Shown here piece after piece: positions 1 through 12,750 of a DNA stretch of 64,000 nucleotides (within the stretch, counting starts at the first letter, position 1; every line of letters starts with the position of its first letter). The position numbers were made by a program, and so were the translations under genes. Origin of the DNA: Lates calcarifer (taxonomy: Eukaryota > Chordata > Actinopteri > Centropomidae); the NCBI RefSeq assembly GCF_001640805.2, contig NC_066851.1, forward strand, positions 9,383,550 to 9,447,549, in the 5' to 3' direction. A model generated the notes under the pieces. The model saw only the letters and a program-made list of their open reading frames with translations, was not told the origin of the DNA and made no database searches.

Positions 1-831
1 TCTCACATACTGTAGCACCTCTCAGAGAGGAGTGAATGGCAGGTGATAATGGCCTTGGTGAGATATCCTATTTTAGAATATGCTGTGATAATAGTTTGAA
101 ATGAGATGAGCGAATTGATGGGTTGAAATGACTAACATTTATGCTTTACAAGGGTCTTGTGGGTAACACCAAACTCATATTGATGATGGCATTAAAACCA
201 TAAATCTAAATGCTGACATGATGGTTCTCATCTTGCACAATCTAATCACATCATGGTGTTAATGAAATGTTCGTGTTTTCTCCGTTTATTTATTTCTTTC
301 CGGAGGGTCACAAACAGCATTGACAGTACGCTCAGTGAAGTGTAGAAATCCAGAGATTTTCAGGCTTTATCACTCACTGGCATTTCCTTTGCTGTACCTG
401 CACTTTTTTATCCTTTCTGGTTGACATCTGTGGGAAGGCGCCACAGACTGTTATTAATTGCCCGCGTGAAGTAATAAATCTTGTGGCCCCTCTGAGTATT
501 CAACATTGTACAGGCAGTGTACACAGCAGGGTCATTAGCCCAGCCCCATGATAGATAAGAAAATAAAAAAGATGGGGAGGGGAGCAGCCCCTTCCTCTGC
601 GCCGTCATCAGAGGATTATGGCTTTTTCTGAGACAGCAGGATCTCTCTAAGGCACTGAAGGATCCATCTGCATCAATACAAGAAGCCGTATATCATCAGA
701 GATTAAAACTGGACTTCTAGCATGACAGCTCATTGTGATTGGTTAAATGGTGGTGGTGTGCTAGTCATTAGTGATCAGCTAAAGAAAAGGTTACAGGATC
801 AATAAAGCTTCAAATGGAGGGTGTGATGTAC
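1..831 (-). other. pak6 intron downstream of the first coding exon
   Basis: This sequence lies 3' of the pak6 coding exon on the minus strand and begins with its donor (GTACAT on the minus strand, plus 826-831). I see no further pak6 exon before the left edge and no repeat I can name. The open frame at 408-608 has no recognisable protein similarity and overlaps no splice-compatible exon. It is treated as intron. Confidence 0.6.
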
Positions 832-1035
832 CTTCTTTGGCCTCAGCTCCACCTCTGTAATCCTGGAAGGGTCCACCATGGGTCTGGGCCTGCGCAGGTT
901 TTCTATCAGGCTTTGCCATTGCGTTGGCAGGCCCACGAAGCAGCCGCGCTTGGCGTCAAACGAGGTGTGGACACGGTGCTCAAAGTTCTTGGGCGCTGAT
1001 ATCTCAGGCCTCTTCTTTTTCTTTTTGCGAAACAT
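832..1035 (-). CDS. pak6: PAK6-like p21-activated kinase, first coding exon (CRIB domain), partial gene
   Basis: This is the first coding exon of a group II p21-activated kinase, a Ser/Thr kinase that binds Cdc42-GTP through its N-terminal CRIB domain. The exon encodes 68 residues. It opens with M-F-R and a run of lysines, followed by [17 protein letters not shown] and FVGLP.QWQ (CRIB core), then a basic RRPRP..DPSRIT segment. The lysine-rich start and the DPSRIT segment fit PAK6 better than PAK4. The exon ends in phase 0 before a GTACAT donor. A good acceptor (TTTCTCCACAG) precedes position 1079, leaving 44 nt of 5' UTR in the same exon; an in-frame upstream ATG 12 nt earlier could also initiate. 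The linker and kinase exons must lie beyond position 1. The gene is in tandem with, and downstream of, bub1b, as I recall for human BUB1B-PAK6. Confidence 0.93.
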
Positions 1036-1562
1036 CCTCAGGTCCACGAGGACGACAGCCTGCCTGCTTCAAAATGTCCCTGTGGAGAAATACATTCAGC
1101 CTTTAATAAACTGGGCCCCAACATCACATACAACACGTTTTTACTATCTTGAAATTTGAACATAAGCAAATCTCTCCTGCCTTAGTGATCAAAAAAAAAG
1201 ATGTAGCCACTAGCCACTCTCCTTTTACTGTCCACTCTATGACCAGGTGTATTCAAATAAAACTCTGACAGCAGATGTTCTTGCTGCATGGGAGAAAATA
1301 TTTAAATGGCGACATCCCAGACATGGAACGTGTACGTCCCACGCTGCCTCACTGGCTGTCACGAGCTTGTGCCTTGGAGAACAGCTCCAAGGAGAGCGGA
1401 TGGATTTGTGAGCACATGTGTAATGAAGGATATCTGGTCAATTAAGGCTTATTCATTCTCTGTGCCCTTTTACTGATGAGCACGCGGCCGGGTTGGCCAG
1501 CGCCCACAGGCTTTCAGTGCATTAGCAGGACGAGTACAACAGACAGACACAAACACCCATGC

Positions 1563-1605
1563 ACACACACACTATATATGTGTATATATATATACACAAA
1601 CACAA
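1563..1605. repeat. CA/TA compound microsatellite
   Basis: A short CA run passes into a TATATG/TATA run and back into CA-rich sequence. It is simple-sequence DNA in the presumed pak6 5' region. Confidence 0.85.
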
Positions 1606-2008
1606 ATACACTATGGCAGGCTATCCTTCAGAACCCTTTTATAACCCTTTCATATCCTATTCTAATTAGTAGCTCGTGTGCCCTTGATTGCAGAGAGGGT
1701 AACCACTTAATCCTTGAATGGATGGTCCTGCATTTGGCAAGCCACTGACTCTGGTTTACTGTATGTTCAGCTTTATTTTCCATTCAAGTGTAGTGAAATA
1801 ATTAAATACATTACATCTCATTTCCTCAGCTGCACAGCTGCACTGCTAGATAATCACTCACATTTAAGTCTCATGATTAGTATTAATACTGTTTCATGTA
1901 GCTCACGCTATGGACGTCCTGGCCAGCTAAGCTAGCAGCGTAGCTCTAGGGACAGAAATGCCAGTGTGTTGGTCAGTCTGTCAGTGGGTCCACCTCTTTT
2001 GCTCCAGA

Positions 2009-2690
2009 CTTAAATAGCTCCATAACTAATGGATGGATTGCCATGAAATTTTGAAGAGAAATTCATGGTTCCCAGATGACACATCCCGCTGACTTTGGTG
2101 ATCCCCTGACTTTTCCTCTTGCACAACCATGAAGTTGACATTTTAATTCTTTATTAAAATATCTTGACAGCCACTGGATAGAGTGGAGAATCTTCCATCT
2201 AATACCTGAATCAAGTACCTACAAAACAAATAACATTCCCATCAGCCTCAGCTGTGCTTAGTGTTTTCTGCTGCTGTAATTATGACAAAACACCACACTT
2301 AGCAAAGACAGAAAAGAGACAGCTGGGATTTGTGTGACCAGTCAGGGCCTAAAAAATACAAAACAATTTGCATACCCAAATCATTTAGACAACTCCCTTT
2401 ATTCAGTCTTCAAGGTCGAAGACTAGCCACAGAGTGTACATGTTCTGGCTATGCCTTTCACCAAGTGTCAAACTAATTACCAGCAGGTGCACCTGTAGTT
2501 TAATTAGCAGATGTTAGCATGCTAACATCCTAAACTAAGATATACTTGCCAAACATCAACATGCTGGCATTATTGTGAGCATGTTATCATGCTAATGAGA
2601 CCATTTAGCTCAGGTTTAAATCTTAGTACAGCCTCACAGAGCTGTTAGCATAACTGTATACCCTTGTTTCTTTTAGTAGAATGTAGCACT
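2009..2690 (+). repeat. Degenerate fish interspersed repeat, copy 1
   Basis: The copy begins with an AAATAGCTCCATAACTAATGG-like segment and continues through GGATTGCCATGAAATTTT, a TTCATGGTTCCCAGATGA segment and GGTGATCCCCTGAC. It passes a GTTAGCATGCTAAC motif and ends near CAGCCTCACAGAGCTGTTAGC. The same ordered segments recur at 5686-6052. I know this pattern as a very abundant non-coding repeat in percomorph genomes but cannot give its catalogue name. Its GTTAGCATGCTAAC motif forms a 20-bp perfect palindrome at 2510-2529. Confidence 0.7.
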
Positions 2691-2930
2691 TAAGGCACTG
2701 AAGTATGTGACCAGTGCAGAAGCCCCAAAGGTGCGCTGAGAATATCAGATACAATCTCCCATCATGCACTGTGAAATGGTGGGAGTTGAGGAAATGAGTT
2801 TTGCAGCCCAGCAGACGATCATGCTGGCAGCCTCTCCTCTCTCCACCTCCGCCCTCAGACCAGCACGGCTCTAATCGGCATCAACGACGCCTGTTATGAG
2901 GTGCATCGGTGACTAACCCACGGTGCTCAC

Positions 2931-3000
2931 CTCGCCGCATCACCGGAGGGTAAAAGGAGGTCAGGCCCACCGGTCACACATCAGTTAAACCTGTCTCATT
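2931..3000 (-). other. Candidate pak6 untranslated exon end (donor at 2930)
   Basis: On the minus strand GGCGAG is followed by a consensus donor GTGAGCACC (plus 2922-2930), within a locally GC-richer patch of about 2820-2960. This would suit a pak6 5' UTR exon lying between the bub1b end and the pak6 coding exon. There is no protein evidence and the exon start is unknown; the span given is only indicative. Confidence 0.2.
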
Positions 3001-5054
3001 ATAGGAGGGTGGGGTAAGGATGAGAGAGAGAAACTGTGTGGTTTTGGGGTGGGGGGGGGTGCACTGCTTGGAGAGACATGTCACCCTCCAAGGATAATTC
3101 AGTCACAAGGCTAATATGCTAAGTGTTGCATAAGTGTATCACTCTGTGCTCTCCCTATGTACACAATGTGGTGCTGGGAAGGACTTTAATGTTATCTGAC
3201 AGCAACATTATGGTGTGAGGGCTCTCAGGAGGTGGGGGAGAGAGGAGTGGGGGCCAAGATTCCAGTCAGACCTGGGTGTATTAGAGAGAGAGGGACCCGG
3301 TTTCCTTCCTACAGATACAGAAAGGCTTTTAACCACCAATTGTGACTGCTTTGTTAATAACGAATGCCTGAGAAAACAAGCTGCAAAACAGAAGACTGCG
3401 ATCTGTTTTTTTTTTTTTTCTGGTTCCGCTGAACAAGAGACTATCTGCTTAGATAGCTGTTCAACGTGCAGATGTTGGCATTGCCTGAGCAAATATTTAC
3501 ACATAGCGCTCATGTATCCCTTTTACAAGCAGATCAATCAATATTTACTCATGAGTGAAATGCAAACTGCTACAGTCCTGCACTGCCAGCAGTAATGGGG
3601 TGATACCAGCACAAATAGGACGGCTGCTTTGTACGGTACTTTATCAAGCTTCATGACTTCAAAGCAGCCGAGAACCAAAGACATCACAGCATTCATTATT
3701 CATTTTCGACCACTGTTCCCCTCTGAAGACTCTGGAAACACAAACTAACCACTGTGATATTAAAGCAAGTGGAAACACACACGCACACATACTCCTTGTT
3801 GATTCCTGCCCAGGCAAAATGAATTGGAAAGTTGATGCAATTATTGATTTACAAGCTTTAATCACATGCAACTGGCCTTATATTGACCTCTCTGACTCCG
3901 CAAGCTTATGACTGTCTTGATAACAATACGCTATTGATTTCTGAGCCCCATCGTATAATACGTATGCGCAGAGCTGAACTTGCATGGCAGCATAATTACA
4001 CTTTCTGGTCACATCCCTGAAAACTGCAGGGACTTGACCCTATGCCTCAGTGGCTTGTCTTGAATCTATCAAAGTGCTGAGGCAAAAAACTCCAGCCAGC
4101 TGCTGTCAGGGATATGAGGAGCCAAAGAGGATGAGGTCACTCTAAAAAATTGTGCTACATTAGGTATTTCCATCTCTGCAACTATTTGCAAGAGTGGGGG
4201 AAAAAAATTAAATAGATCCAAATGCATGACCTGGAAACGCACAAATCCCGTCATTGAGAAATAAAATCTCACACACAGAAAATCATGAGTGAAAGAGCTG
4301 TTGGTGGTAAATCTGCTTGTGAAGTCTGATTAAACACAAACCTTACAAAAAAAAAAGATGACAAAGCATGCAAATTCTGAAAAGAAAAATGCAAGTAGAT
4401 CCAATTTCTCTGCGGAGATTCTTCAATTAATCCCATCCCTATTCCAAGCTCAAATGAAGATCCAATTACAACCTCACTGACTGGATGGAGCGTCTTCACC
4501 TGGCACGGCGGCCGGGCCTCTCATGATGCCACGCAGGAATGCAACCAGGCAATCCATATGTTTCCCACAGACAACATGACAGAAGAGGAGAGGACGTGCT
4601 CGCCTTCCTCTCATGTTCAAACCACCCCGAGCAGGAGTTGCGGATGAGTGGGAGGGGATGGAGAGATAAGAGATATTGGATTTGTTCGATGTTAGTGCTC
4701 CAAGCTCTGTTGAATGATTTTTTTTTTCTATTCGCCCTGAATTCTGCTTCTGTCTATCTATCCTTTTTTTGTTTGGCGTGCATAGCAGAAATGTAGTGAG
4801 TGTGCAGGTGACTGTGTTCACAGGATTAGTATGGTGTTCAGTCCTTCACTGATCCAATTTTAGGACACGTCATCCCCCACCCCACCCCCCCTCCCAACCT
4901 TCTACCCCACTCTGGCAGCAGACGACGTGTTTATTTTGTACAGGATTCATGTCAAATAGTGAGGTGAGGGTGGGAGACGATGGAGATGAGGTAATCCTCT
5001 TTTTGTGTGTGTCGGTGCGTGTATAAGCATAATCCTGCTATACTGAATGACCGT

Positions 5055-5068
5055 GGGGGGGGGGGGGG
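5055..5068. repeat. G14 homopolymer
   Basis: A run of 14 consecutive G residues. Such runs are prone to length errors in sequencing and can form G-quadruplexes. Confidence 0.9.
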
Positions 5069-5685
5069 CTACATCTATTTCATAGTGGCACAGATAGACA
5101 TCGAGGTCTTAACTGCTGTTTTTGCACTCTGCAGTGCAGTGTGGAGGGCTTAGAGATTGCTCCTCTATCAGCTTCATTATGATGACCGTTTTGCCCTTTG
5201 AGTGTAATGAGACTGCCTCTCAAGAGGGGGTGCAGGGGGGTGGGGGTGGTGGTCCTTGGTTGGTCATCTCTTCCTTGTTACACACGCACATGCACATACA
5301 CACACACCATCTGAAGGCGTGAAAGAGGTACAGAAGCGCTGGCCGTGACCGGACAGTACAATAGCAGTGTTTATGATTTAAGTTGATGTCTGCTTTCTCT
5401 TTGAAGTCACCTCTACAGACACGGAGGGATTGTCAATAGGAGACGACAAGTGATGTAATAAGCTGCATTCAATGACATGGAATAACACGTTGCTGCCATG
5501 CATATTTCATGCTAGCAGTCTGATACATCATGCACAACAAAGCACTTGGAATACGAAGCACTCTGGAGAGTAACATGCATCTACTGTCTCTGTAAAGTCA
5601 CCCTTGTTGTAAATGTGGCTACGCTTACCAGCACAGTTTTGCCTTTTTAGCCACGCTAGCGTGTATCAGTTCAGCACTTTGGTCC

Positions 5686-6052
5686 CATCTGAAATAGCTC
5701 GATAACTATTGGACAGATTGCCATAACATTTGCTTCACATTCATGTCCCCCTCAGGATGGATTGTAATCAATTTGTTGACCCCTTAAGTTTTCATCCAGC
5801 ACAATCATCAGGTCAAAATGTCAATTGGTCCTAACCTTTGTCCAAAAGTAATGTCCACCTCAGCTGTATTTTATGTCTTGTGCAATAATTAGCAAATGTT
5901 AGCATGCTAAGATGATGTTCATGATAAATACAATACCTGCATGTTAGTTTTGTTTTTGTGAGCATGTTCGCACGCCAACGTTATTATTAGCTCAAAGTAC
6001 TGCTGTATCTACACCTCACAGAGCCACTACGACGTCTGTAGACTCTTAGACC
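5686..6052 (+). repeat. Degenerate fish interspersed repeat, copy 2
   Basis: This copy shares with 2009-2690 the segments AAATAGCTCGATAACTATTGG, CAGATTGCCATAACATTTG, TTCATGTCCCCCTCAGGAT, ATCATCAGGTCAAAATGTC, AGCAAATGTTAGCATGCTAA and CACCTCACAGAGCC, in the same order and orientation. It is shorter and diverged, so the two copies are not a recent tandem duplication. Confidence 0.7.
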
Positions 6053-8621
6053 TCAATTACACCTGGTATTAAAATGCGATCTGGATCTAAATACATTAGC
6101 CAGATAATTATCCGATTTTGCCTTTGCGTTTACTCCTGGTATTTGTAATGCTCTCTTGTTATCCTCATAGAGATCGGATACCTGTCCTCCAGGGCAAAAC
6201 TTGCACTTGAGTAATTTGAGGTGGTGGGAAATCAGCTGTAGGTGTCACAGATTGCGTTTACACCTACCAAAGAGCTGAACGCAATGTGAGTCAGACTACA
6301 TCTAGAAGTGGTCATGCAGATCTGATCACATTCTGATCACTACGCCTTGACCTTAATGTGTTTTTATTTACGGATACAGGTCACATTTTAATATCTGGTG
6401 TAAATGGCGCATTAGTCTTGTTTGATATTAATCAACCATTGTTAAAATCATTTAATGAAAACATGAGCTACAGTACCCACAAAATTAAAGAACAGAACCA
6501 CAGGAGATCCAGGAGCTAAAAGGAAAGTGGAGGTGAAGATGTACTGTGCCAGTTTTTTCTAAGGTGGTCAAACAACACGGCTCTCTTAGTCCTCTGTGTA
6601 TCTGTATCTGTATCTGCTCCACACAGGGCTAAGGACACAATGTAGAGCACACCCAAGGGCATGTGAAGAGAATGTTATGGACTAGTTTCAGTTTATAGTT
6701 TAGAAACGGCCATGTGGAAGTTAAAGTGCACGGAGTGCGCAAATGATGATAAAGCAGGGATGGCCCATATTCACACAGAGAGTTCACTGATAGTGACATA
6801 TCTAAGGGTGTATCAAATGTCACATAACTCGCAGTGATGCGTCATGTGTAGGCTTTTACTCAAACCTCTGTATGCAGCAGTTTAAGTCAGAAAAAAGGTT
6901 TGAAGTCACAGAGCACTTCTCTTCTGAGAAAGTAAACAATCGAAGAGCTTGTCTGTCATTTTTCTGCGCGCTGAGCAGGCAAGAAAAGGCCCGAGGATTG
7001 AAAGTGTATTGCAAAATGTGATGTCCGTGCCCAACAATGTGGGCTGTCAGTTCTTCAAGGGCAGACAGCTGCGCAGGAGCACACATCAGTCCTGAGTTAA
7101 TATTGACAGGAGGAAACAAGAAATGAGAGGTCAAGACAGGAGGAGGAGAAGCAGGAGGAGGGAGAGTGGGGGAGGAAAGGAGAGTCCGAACACTCAGATG
7201 TAGATGGACGAAGTGAGTGAGAGGACTGAAAGGAAAATAATGAGGAAAATGCTGAGTAAATGGACATAAGTATTCACAATCCATTGCCATTATGTTGAAT
7301 GTAGATTGATGGACAAAAATAGCAATGTTATCCACTTAAAATTTAATTTACAACACAGTAAAGTGTGCAAAAATTGTAGGGGTATAATAAAGGTCTCAGT
7401 CCCTGAAACTTGTTCTACATGTTTTTTTGCCTCGTTGTCATGGCCCGCTCTGTTCTTGAAGATGTAACCTCCTTCCTCCATCATCTTGGGCAGCTCTGTC
7501 TGCAGTAAACAAGCCACAGTATAAAGGGGATCTGAGGATAGGACAGTTGCATCCGACAGAGCGCATATATCATTCTGTCACCTGACATATTGGCACTGAT
7601 CTTCCCGGAACGAGAATAAACGGACACGAAAACTAGTTTGTTCCTCCCTGCGGCGAGGAGCGTGCACATTAATGTACAGTAAAAGCTACATTCTCTATCT
7701 ACTCCAAACACCTTAACATAATGACATTGTAAAAACAGCACTTCTAGTATCCTGGGGCTTTTATGGGAAGTTCCACTGATGCTGACACATCACTAGAAAA
7801 ACACTCTTAACTCGGGCTTCTCTGTGCAGTATAACAATATGTATACTAAAGGCTAGAATCAGGAGAGTTAGGAAATGCTGCACTGACCAACACTCTGTTT
7901 AATTAAAGATCCTCTTGGCTCTCACAAGTGCTTTGAACAATTTGACGCTGTGCTGATAGAGACGTATGATCAGCCTGGACCAATTGTAATGTGCCCAACT
8001 CTTCTCTCTTGGGTCTAATTTATTGATGCGCCGGGCCTCGGTTGCAAGCTTTACTGTACGTGCATGTGCTTATGAAAGCTTTGATTTATGTTTTTTTAGC
8101 CCAGGCCTCAGCGTGTCTCTCCCAGGGACAAATCACCAACCATTTTTAACCTCCGAACCTTTAAGGCATCAATCTGTGCCGAGTCTGCCGTCCTCCTCTG
8201 TCACCCAGCATGGGTGCTGTTCTCAGCCTGGAGAAGGGGGGACTCATGGCACGCTGTCCTAATTTGGGACTCGGAGCCCGTTTTAATCTTTAGTTCCTGA
8301 CGTCTTGTTGCTCTGGTGGTGACGCTAAGCTGGTAATGCACGCTGTCCCCTCCTCCGCCTGACATGAACATGACACAAGCGTTCCTGAAAAACAGTCATG
8401 AACGCAATGGGGCATGGGACAGTGATGTGCCACCTACACCTGCGTACTGTACTCATGCATGTGTGTGTGTGTGTATGAGAGAGAGGCCCCTATCACTTCC
8501 TGTCTTGTCAGGCGGTGAAAGCGTGAAAGCAAGATGCGCGACATGAGACAACCTCCAAAAACTAGCAGCTTCAGAAGACGCAGGAGTGTACATATCACCC
8601 TCGGTGAAGCAGATGTCCAGC

Positions 8622-8674
8622 TGTGTGTGTGTGTGTGTATGTGTATGTGTGTATCAGTGTGTGTGTGTGTGCAT
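8622..8674. repeat. GT microsatellite, interrupted
   Basis: A TG/GT tract with TATGTGTATG interruptions. A shorter GT run lies at about 8459-8474. The long open frames called across it on both strands are low-complexity artefacts. Confidence 0.85.
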
Positions 8675-9366
8675 GCAGCAAAGAGACCTTCTCTGTCACC
8701 TCCTCTACCCTCTCCCTCCTCCTGCTCCCCCTTGAATATCAATGAGCAACCTGAGACACAAACACATGGTAGTTTAAGACTGTAACAGCCTCAGTTACAT
8801 CATCATCATCAGACTTAGGAGATGCACAGGGGAAAACACTAATTCAGAGAAAGTAGTTTGGTGCAGGTGCAGTCACATCTCTTAGTTTGAATCAAACAAG
8901 GGGTCGAGCATAGTTTTTGCTTGCAGGCACATGGATGCTGATGATGCTGATGCTCACAAACGGGTGCAGCTGGACTAAAACTAAAATCCATACACTTCTT
9001 TAAAACTCCTTAGCCTTGCATTGATTTTCACTGGGGATTTAGCATCTAATAGAGAGACTCTAAGAAAGACTTTACACACCAATTTTCTACAACACCGAGC
9101 AGATTCCTTCTTTCTTAATAAGTCTAAGTCAAACAGCACAGTTCAAACATCGCCTCCTACGTTCGTGCAACCCCACATATGACAGGTTTTCTAATGGATA
9201 CATTTACTGAAGAAACAACTTTGTCACGAAAACATGTCACATGTCACAGTGTCCTCTCCTGCGCCCTGTTTTCCCACCGTGTCCATCTCCTTGAAGTGTG
9301 TAAATACAGCAGCAGCTTGAATCCTCAAGCACTAGTAGAACCAGAAAGATCACCTGAGAACTCGGC

Positions 9367-9368
<2 letters not shown>

Positions 9369-9412
<44 letters not shown>
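9369..9412. repeat. (AC)22 microsatellite
   Basis: An uninterrupted array of 22 AC units. It is flanked by unique sequence and is likely to vary in length between individuals. Confidence 0.95.
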
Positions 9413-9415
<3 letters not shown>

Positions 9416-10020
9416 AGTACACAATGGTACAAACAGGGAGCTTCTGTGCCCATGGCAGTGGCACAGTCTGTATTTGTCAAGTGTGATCCATCTTGAGACA
9501 GACAACATACTAGTGATTTTTTTGGCATCCTCTTCTGTGAAATAGAGGTGGAAGCAGCAGAAGGTGAAGGTGCTCCTCTTGGAGATGCAGCCCATCACTG
9601 AACACATCCAACAACCCTCTGAGTCTTCCCTTATTCCCTGTCTTTCACCACCACCACCACCACCACCCAACATCATCAGCACCTGGCTGCACTGCATTCT
9701 GCTCACAGCCTCTACACCTCCTTCTTTTCTTCCTCCACCACAACTGATACCTAACGACGGTACGCTCGAGCTTGCTCTTCATCAATGACGTTAAGCCCCC
9801 CCCGTGGAGAGGAAATGGGGGAAACGGGGACGCTGGAGGGATAAATCATTATTAGAAAAGCAGGGGGGTGAAATAAAAAAAAAAACAGTCATCCCCCTTA
9901 CCTTGCCGTCCAGTGAAGAGGAGAGCCTCTCTCCTCTAGGAAGGATCGGTAGCGAGAGTGCGCACATACACACTCAACCATACACTATTATACACCGTTC
10001 ACTCACATCCACGCGCGTTT

Positions 10021-10084
10021 CCACTCTCTCTCTCTCTCACACACACACACGGACATAACACGCTCCCCTCTCTCTCTCTCTCTC
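10021..10084. repeat. CT and CA simple repeats
   Basis: Alternating CT and CA tracts sit between unique segments. The predicted reading frames that run through them are repetitive Ser/Leu or His/Thr translations and are not counted as genes. Confidence 0.85.
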
Positions 10085-10377
10085 GTACACACAACGACGA
10101 GGAGGACTGGCTCTCAAGCGAGCGCACACTGCAGGCTGCCGCTTGCCTGGGAAAGCCTGATGCGTTCCTCCCTCCAGGCAGAAGCACACACTGCCATCTC
10201 AAAGGCTCTTTGTTGGGGCTGATTCATCCCCTGCTCCGCGGCTGAGTGCTGGTCTGTGTACCGGTGCCTGCTCCCGGGGACGCAGGGTGACCGTACAAAG
10301 GAGGGACAAAGCCATGAAGAGGGAAGGCAGCATCCAGAAGGAGAGAATATCACAGCCCCATAGAGCTCCTTCCATCC

Positions 10378-10469
10378 CCTCCTCTTCTCTCTCCCTCTCC
10401 TTCTCTGGCTCACTGTCTCTCTCCCTCTCTCTCTCTCTCCCTCACACACACACTCCCTCCCACCTCCCC

Positions 10470-10512
<43 letters not shown>

Positions 10513-10550
10513 ATCACTTCCCTCCTTCTCTGCCTCCTCCCACTCCCTCA
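10378..10550. repeat. Long polypyrimidine (CT-rich) tract
   Basis: About 170 nt are nearly all C and T on the plus strand, with one (CA) interruption at about 10443-10452 and a pure CT run at about 10478-10510. Mirror-symmetric CT runs can adopt triplex (H-DNA) structures. It adjoins a GC-richer patch at 10.1-10.3 kb. Confidence 0.85.
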
Positions 10551-12429
10551 TTGGGTTGCAAAAGAACTGATAGCAGCGTGTGCATGTGTGTGTGTGTGTT
10601 TAAAGACGGTTTCTAGTGACTGTATGGAAAGGAGAGCTCCTCTACTCACCTCATCACCTGGGATACCTTTCACCCAGCCACCCTCACACCACACCACCCT
10701 CCACCCCTCTCCCTCTGTCTCCTTTACACGTAATGTGGGTGACATGAGAACATGAGGGTGCTGTATTGGCCTGGCGTGCTGCTGTTCAGTCAAATGCATT
10801 ATCCATGGAATGACAGGGTCAGGGATGGCAGGAGGGGTTGTTATTTCTGTGGGTGTGTGAAGGGAGAGGGGGAGTAGAGGGGTGGAGGACAGTGTGGGGC
10901 TATTTCGGTAGAGGGTGCAATCCTCATCCTCACAGTCTCTGTGACCCAAAATATTTTTAAGGGGGTAGGGTGGTGGTGGTGTGTGAAGGCATAAGAAACT
11001 GAAGTTACAGTGATGGCCCGGTCCGGCATCCTCATTATTTGACTGAAACGTTCCCTTCTCTTTTCACCACAATCATTTCCTGAATAATTTATACAGCGGC
11101 AGAGACCAGACACAAAGCAGGAAAATGTATTAGGGTCAAGTCAGCCAGAAATTGCTTGCAGAGCAAGCCAGATTTGGGGCAAACATGTAATACATGCCAT
11201 CTTGATGTGAGACGCTTGCGAAGGCACTACTATAACTGGCTTAAATAATGATCTTCCTCCTTACACATCAAATAAACTCAAGTGAATGAGGCGCCACTGA
11301 ACCCAATCTGCATAACAATGACAGATTTGCCTGTTGGGGGGTATGGCAGACATGACCCCTCCCTCTCTTTCACTCTTGTCAGCATTATTGTCACAGATAT
11401 TTATTGGCGTGGCTGTATTTTACTGCTTTACTCGCATGAGTTATTTTCCTGATTTCTTTTGAGTTCAGAGCTGTGAGCAGCAGTAAAAGCATCTTGTAAT
11501 AGATGTTTTCATATGCAAAAAATATTGTGGTTATCAGAGTTTGCTCAGCCTGCCTGAGCTGAGCTGGCCTGGTTATGCACTCACACTTATCTCTGCTTGG
11601 CCAGTGTGGAGGAGAGCTGGACAGGTCAAAAGGTCAATTGATGAAACATTTCTTCCAGCATTCATGACGAGTTCACTGAAGCACCCAATTTTTGTTTCAA
11701 CATATGGTAAATACACAATATTTTATGCACTTTGTCAGAAAGAAGAGTACTGTATGTTGCTTGTTCCTCTTGTCCAAAATACTATTATGCTGTTGGCTAA
11801 AATGTTTTGGTCTGAAGATGAAATAATGTCAGTGTAAGTGTGTGGTATTTATTAGTTCTATATAGTAGATACTGTATTTATAAAGTGAGTGTATCACAAT
11901 GGAGATGCATGGTTACGTAATTTTTTTAGCTCACCAGGATTTATTTAAACGTATTCATCAGCTTGTAATGTAAAAAAAAGGGGGCTTACAATGACAATAG
12001 TAGTTTTAAACCACAGTGTCATTAATAAGAAAGCCCAGGGACTGCATTAAGTGAAACAGCCTTAATTGTTTGCATTTCAATGCAGTCTATTGTTTAGGAT
12101 GAATCTGTGAGGATTACACCAGGGGTTATCAGGGCTCAGCCTATACAGCTGATGCAAATGCAATTTCTTGTCAAAAGCCACTGACATTTCCAGATGACCT
12201 AAAAATCCATTTTAATTCTGTATCAGTGAGACAACTATTGTAGATATCAAGACAAAACTTGTATCATTCTCCTGTTTGCTGTGTATTTGTGTTATGTATG
12301 GAAGCCCATATCTGCACAAAAAAAACCCAAAACAAAGGTGGGAGGACTGTAATATAAATCTCCCCCAAAAATGGGTAGAGTTAGAAATTTTTACTTATTT
12401 GGTAAAAATTATGTTACACTTAGTCAAAC

Positions 12430-12750
12430 TTATTAAATTAGTCAAGTCAATTGTAACTTGCAAAATCAAAATTATTTGATATTATATATTATTATTATAA
12501 GTAATAACTTTCACTTGCTGCTTGAGGATAACTTGTCACAGTTATGAGATGTAAGTCATAATCTTATCTTACTAAGTCAAAATAATGAAATGCTAAGTCA
12601 TAAATATCACATAGTAGGTCAAAATTTTCAAATCAAAATACTGATTCACTAAGTCATATTTCTTATTGGTTAATATTATAATGTAAGTCAAATAATGTAA
12701 GTAATTTGTTATCTGATCATAAAATAGTAAATCAAAACTTGATTTAAAAA
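12430..12750. repeat. Degenerate TAAGTCA-type AT-rich repeat
   Basis: The motif TAAGTCA followed by AT-rich sequence recurs many times with variable spacing, for example at about 12552, 12574, 12595, 12652 and 12685. This looks like a decayed minisatellite of roughly 20-50 nt units. I see no coding potential in it. Confidence 0.6.

Noticed and set aside
6856..7335. 159-aa open frame on the minus strand, one of the longest in the window
   Set aside because: No recognisable domain, no conserved motif and no plausible neighbouring exons; its length is compatible with chance in this composition.
8434..8785. Long open frames on both strands (102 and 83 aa)
   Set aside because: They are translations of GT/CA tracts (runs of Cys-Val or His-Thr) with no family similarity and no splice context.
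10114..10616. Open frames of 145 and 109 aa rich in Arg-Glu or Ser-Leu
   Set aside because: They arise from the CT/GA tract; the composition reflects the repeat, not a protein.
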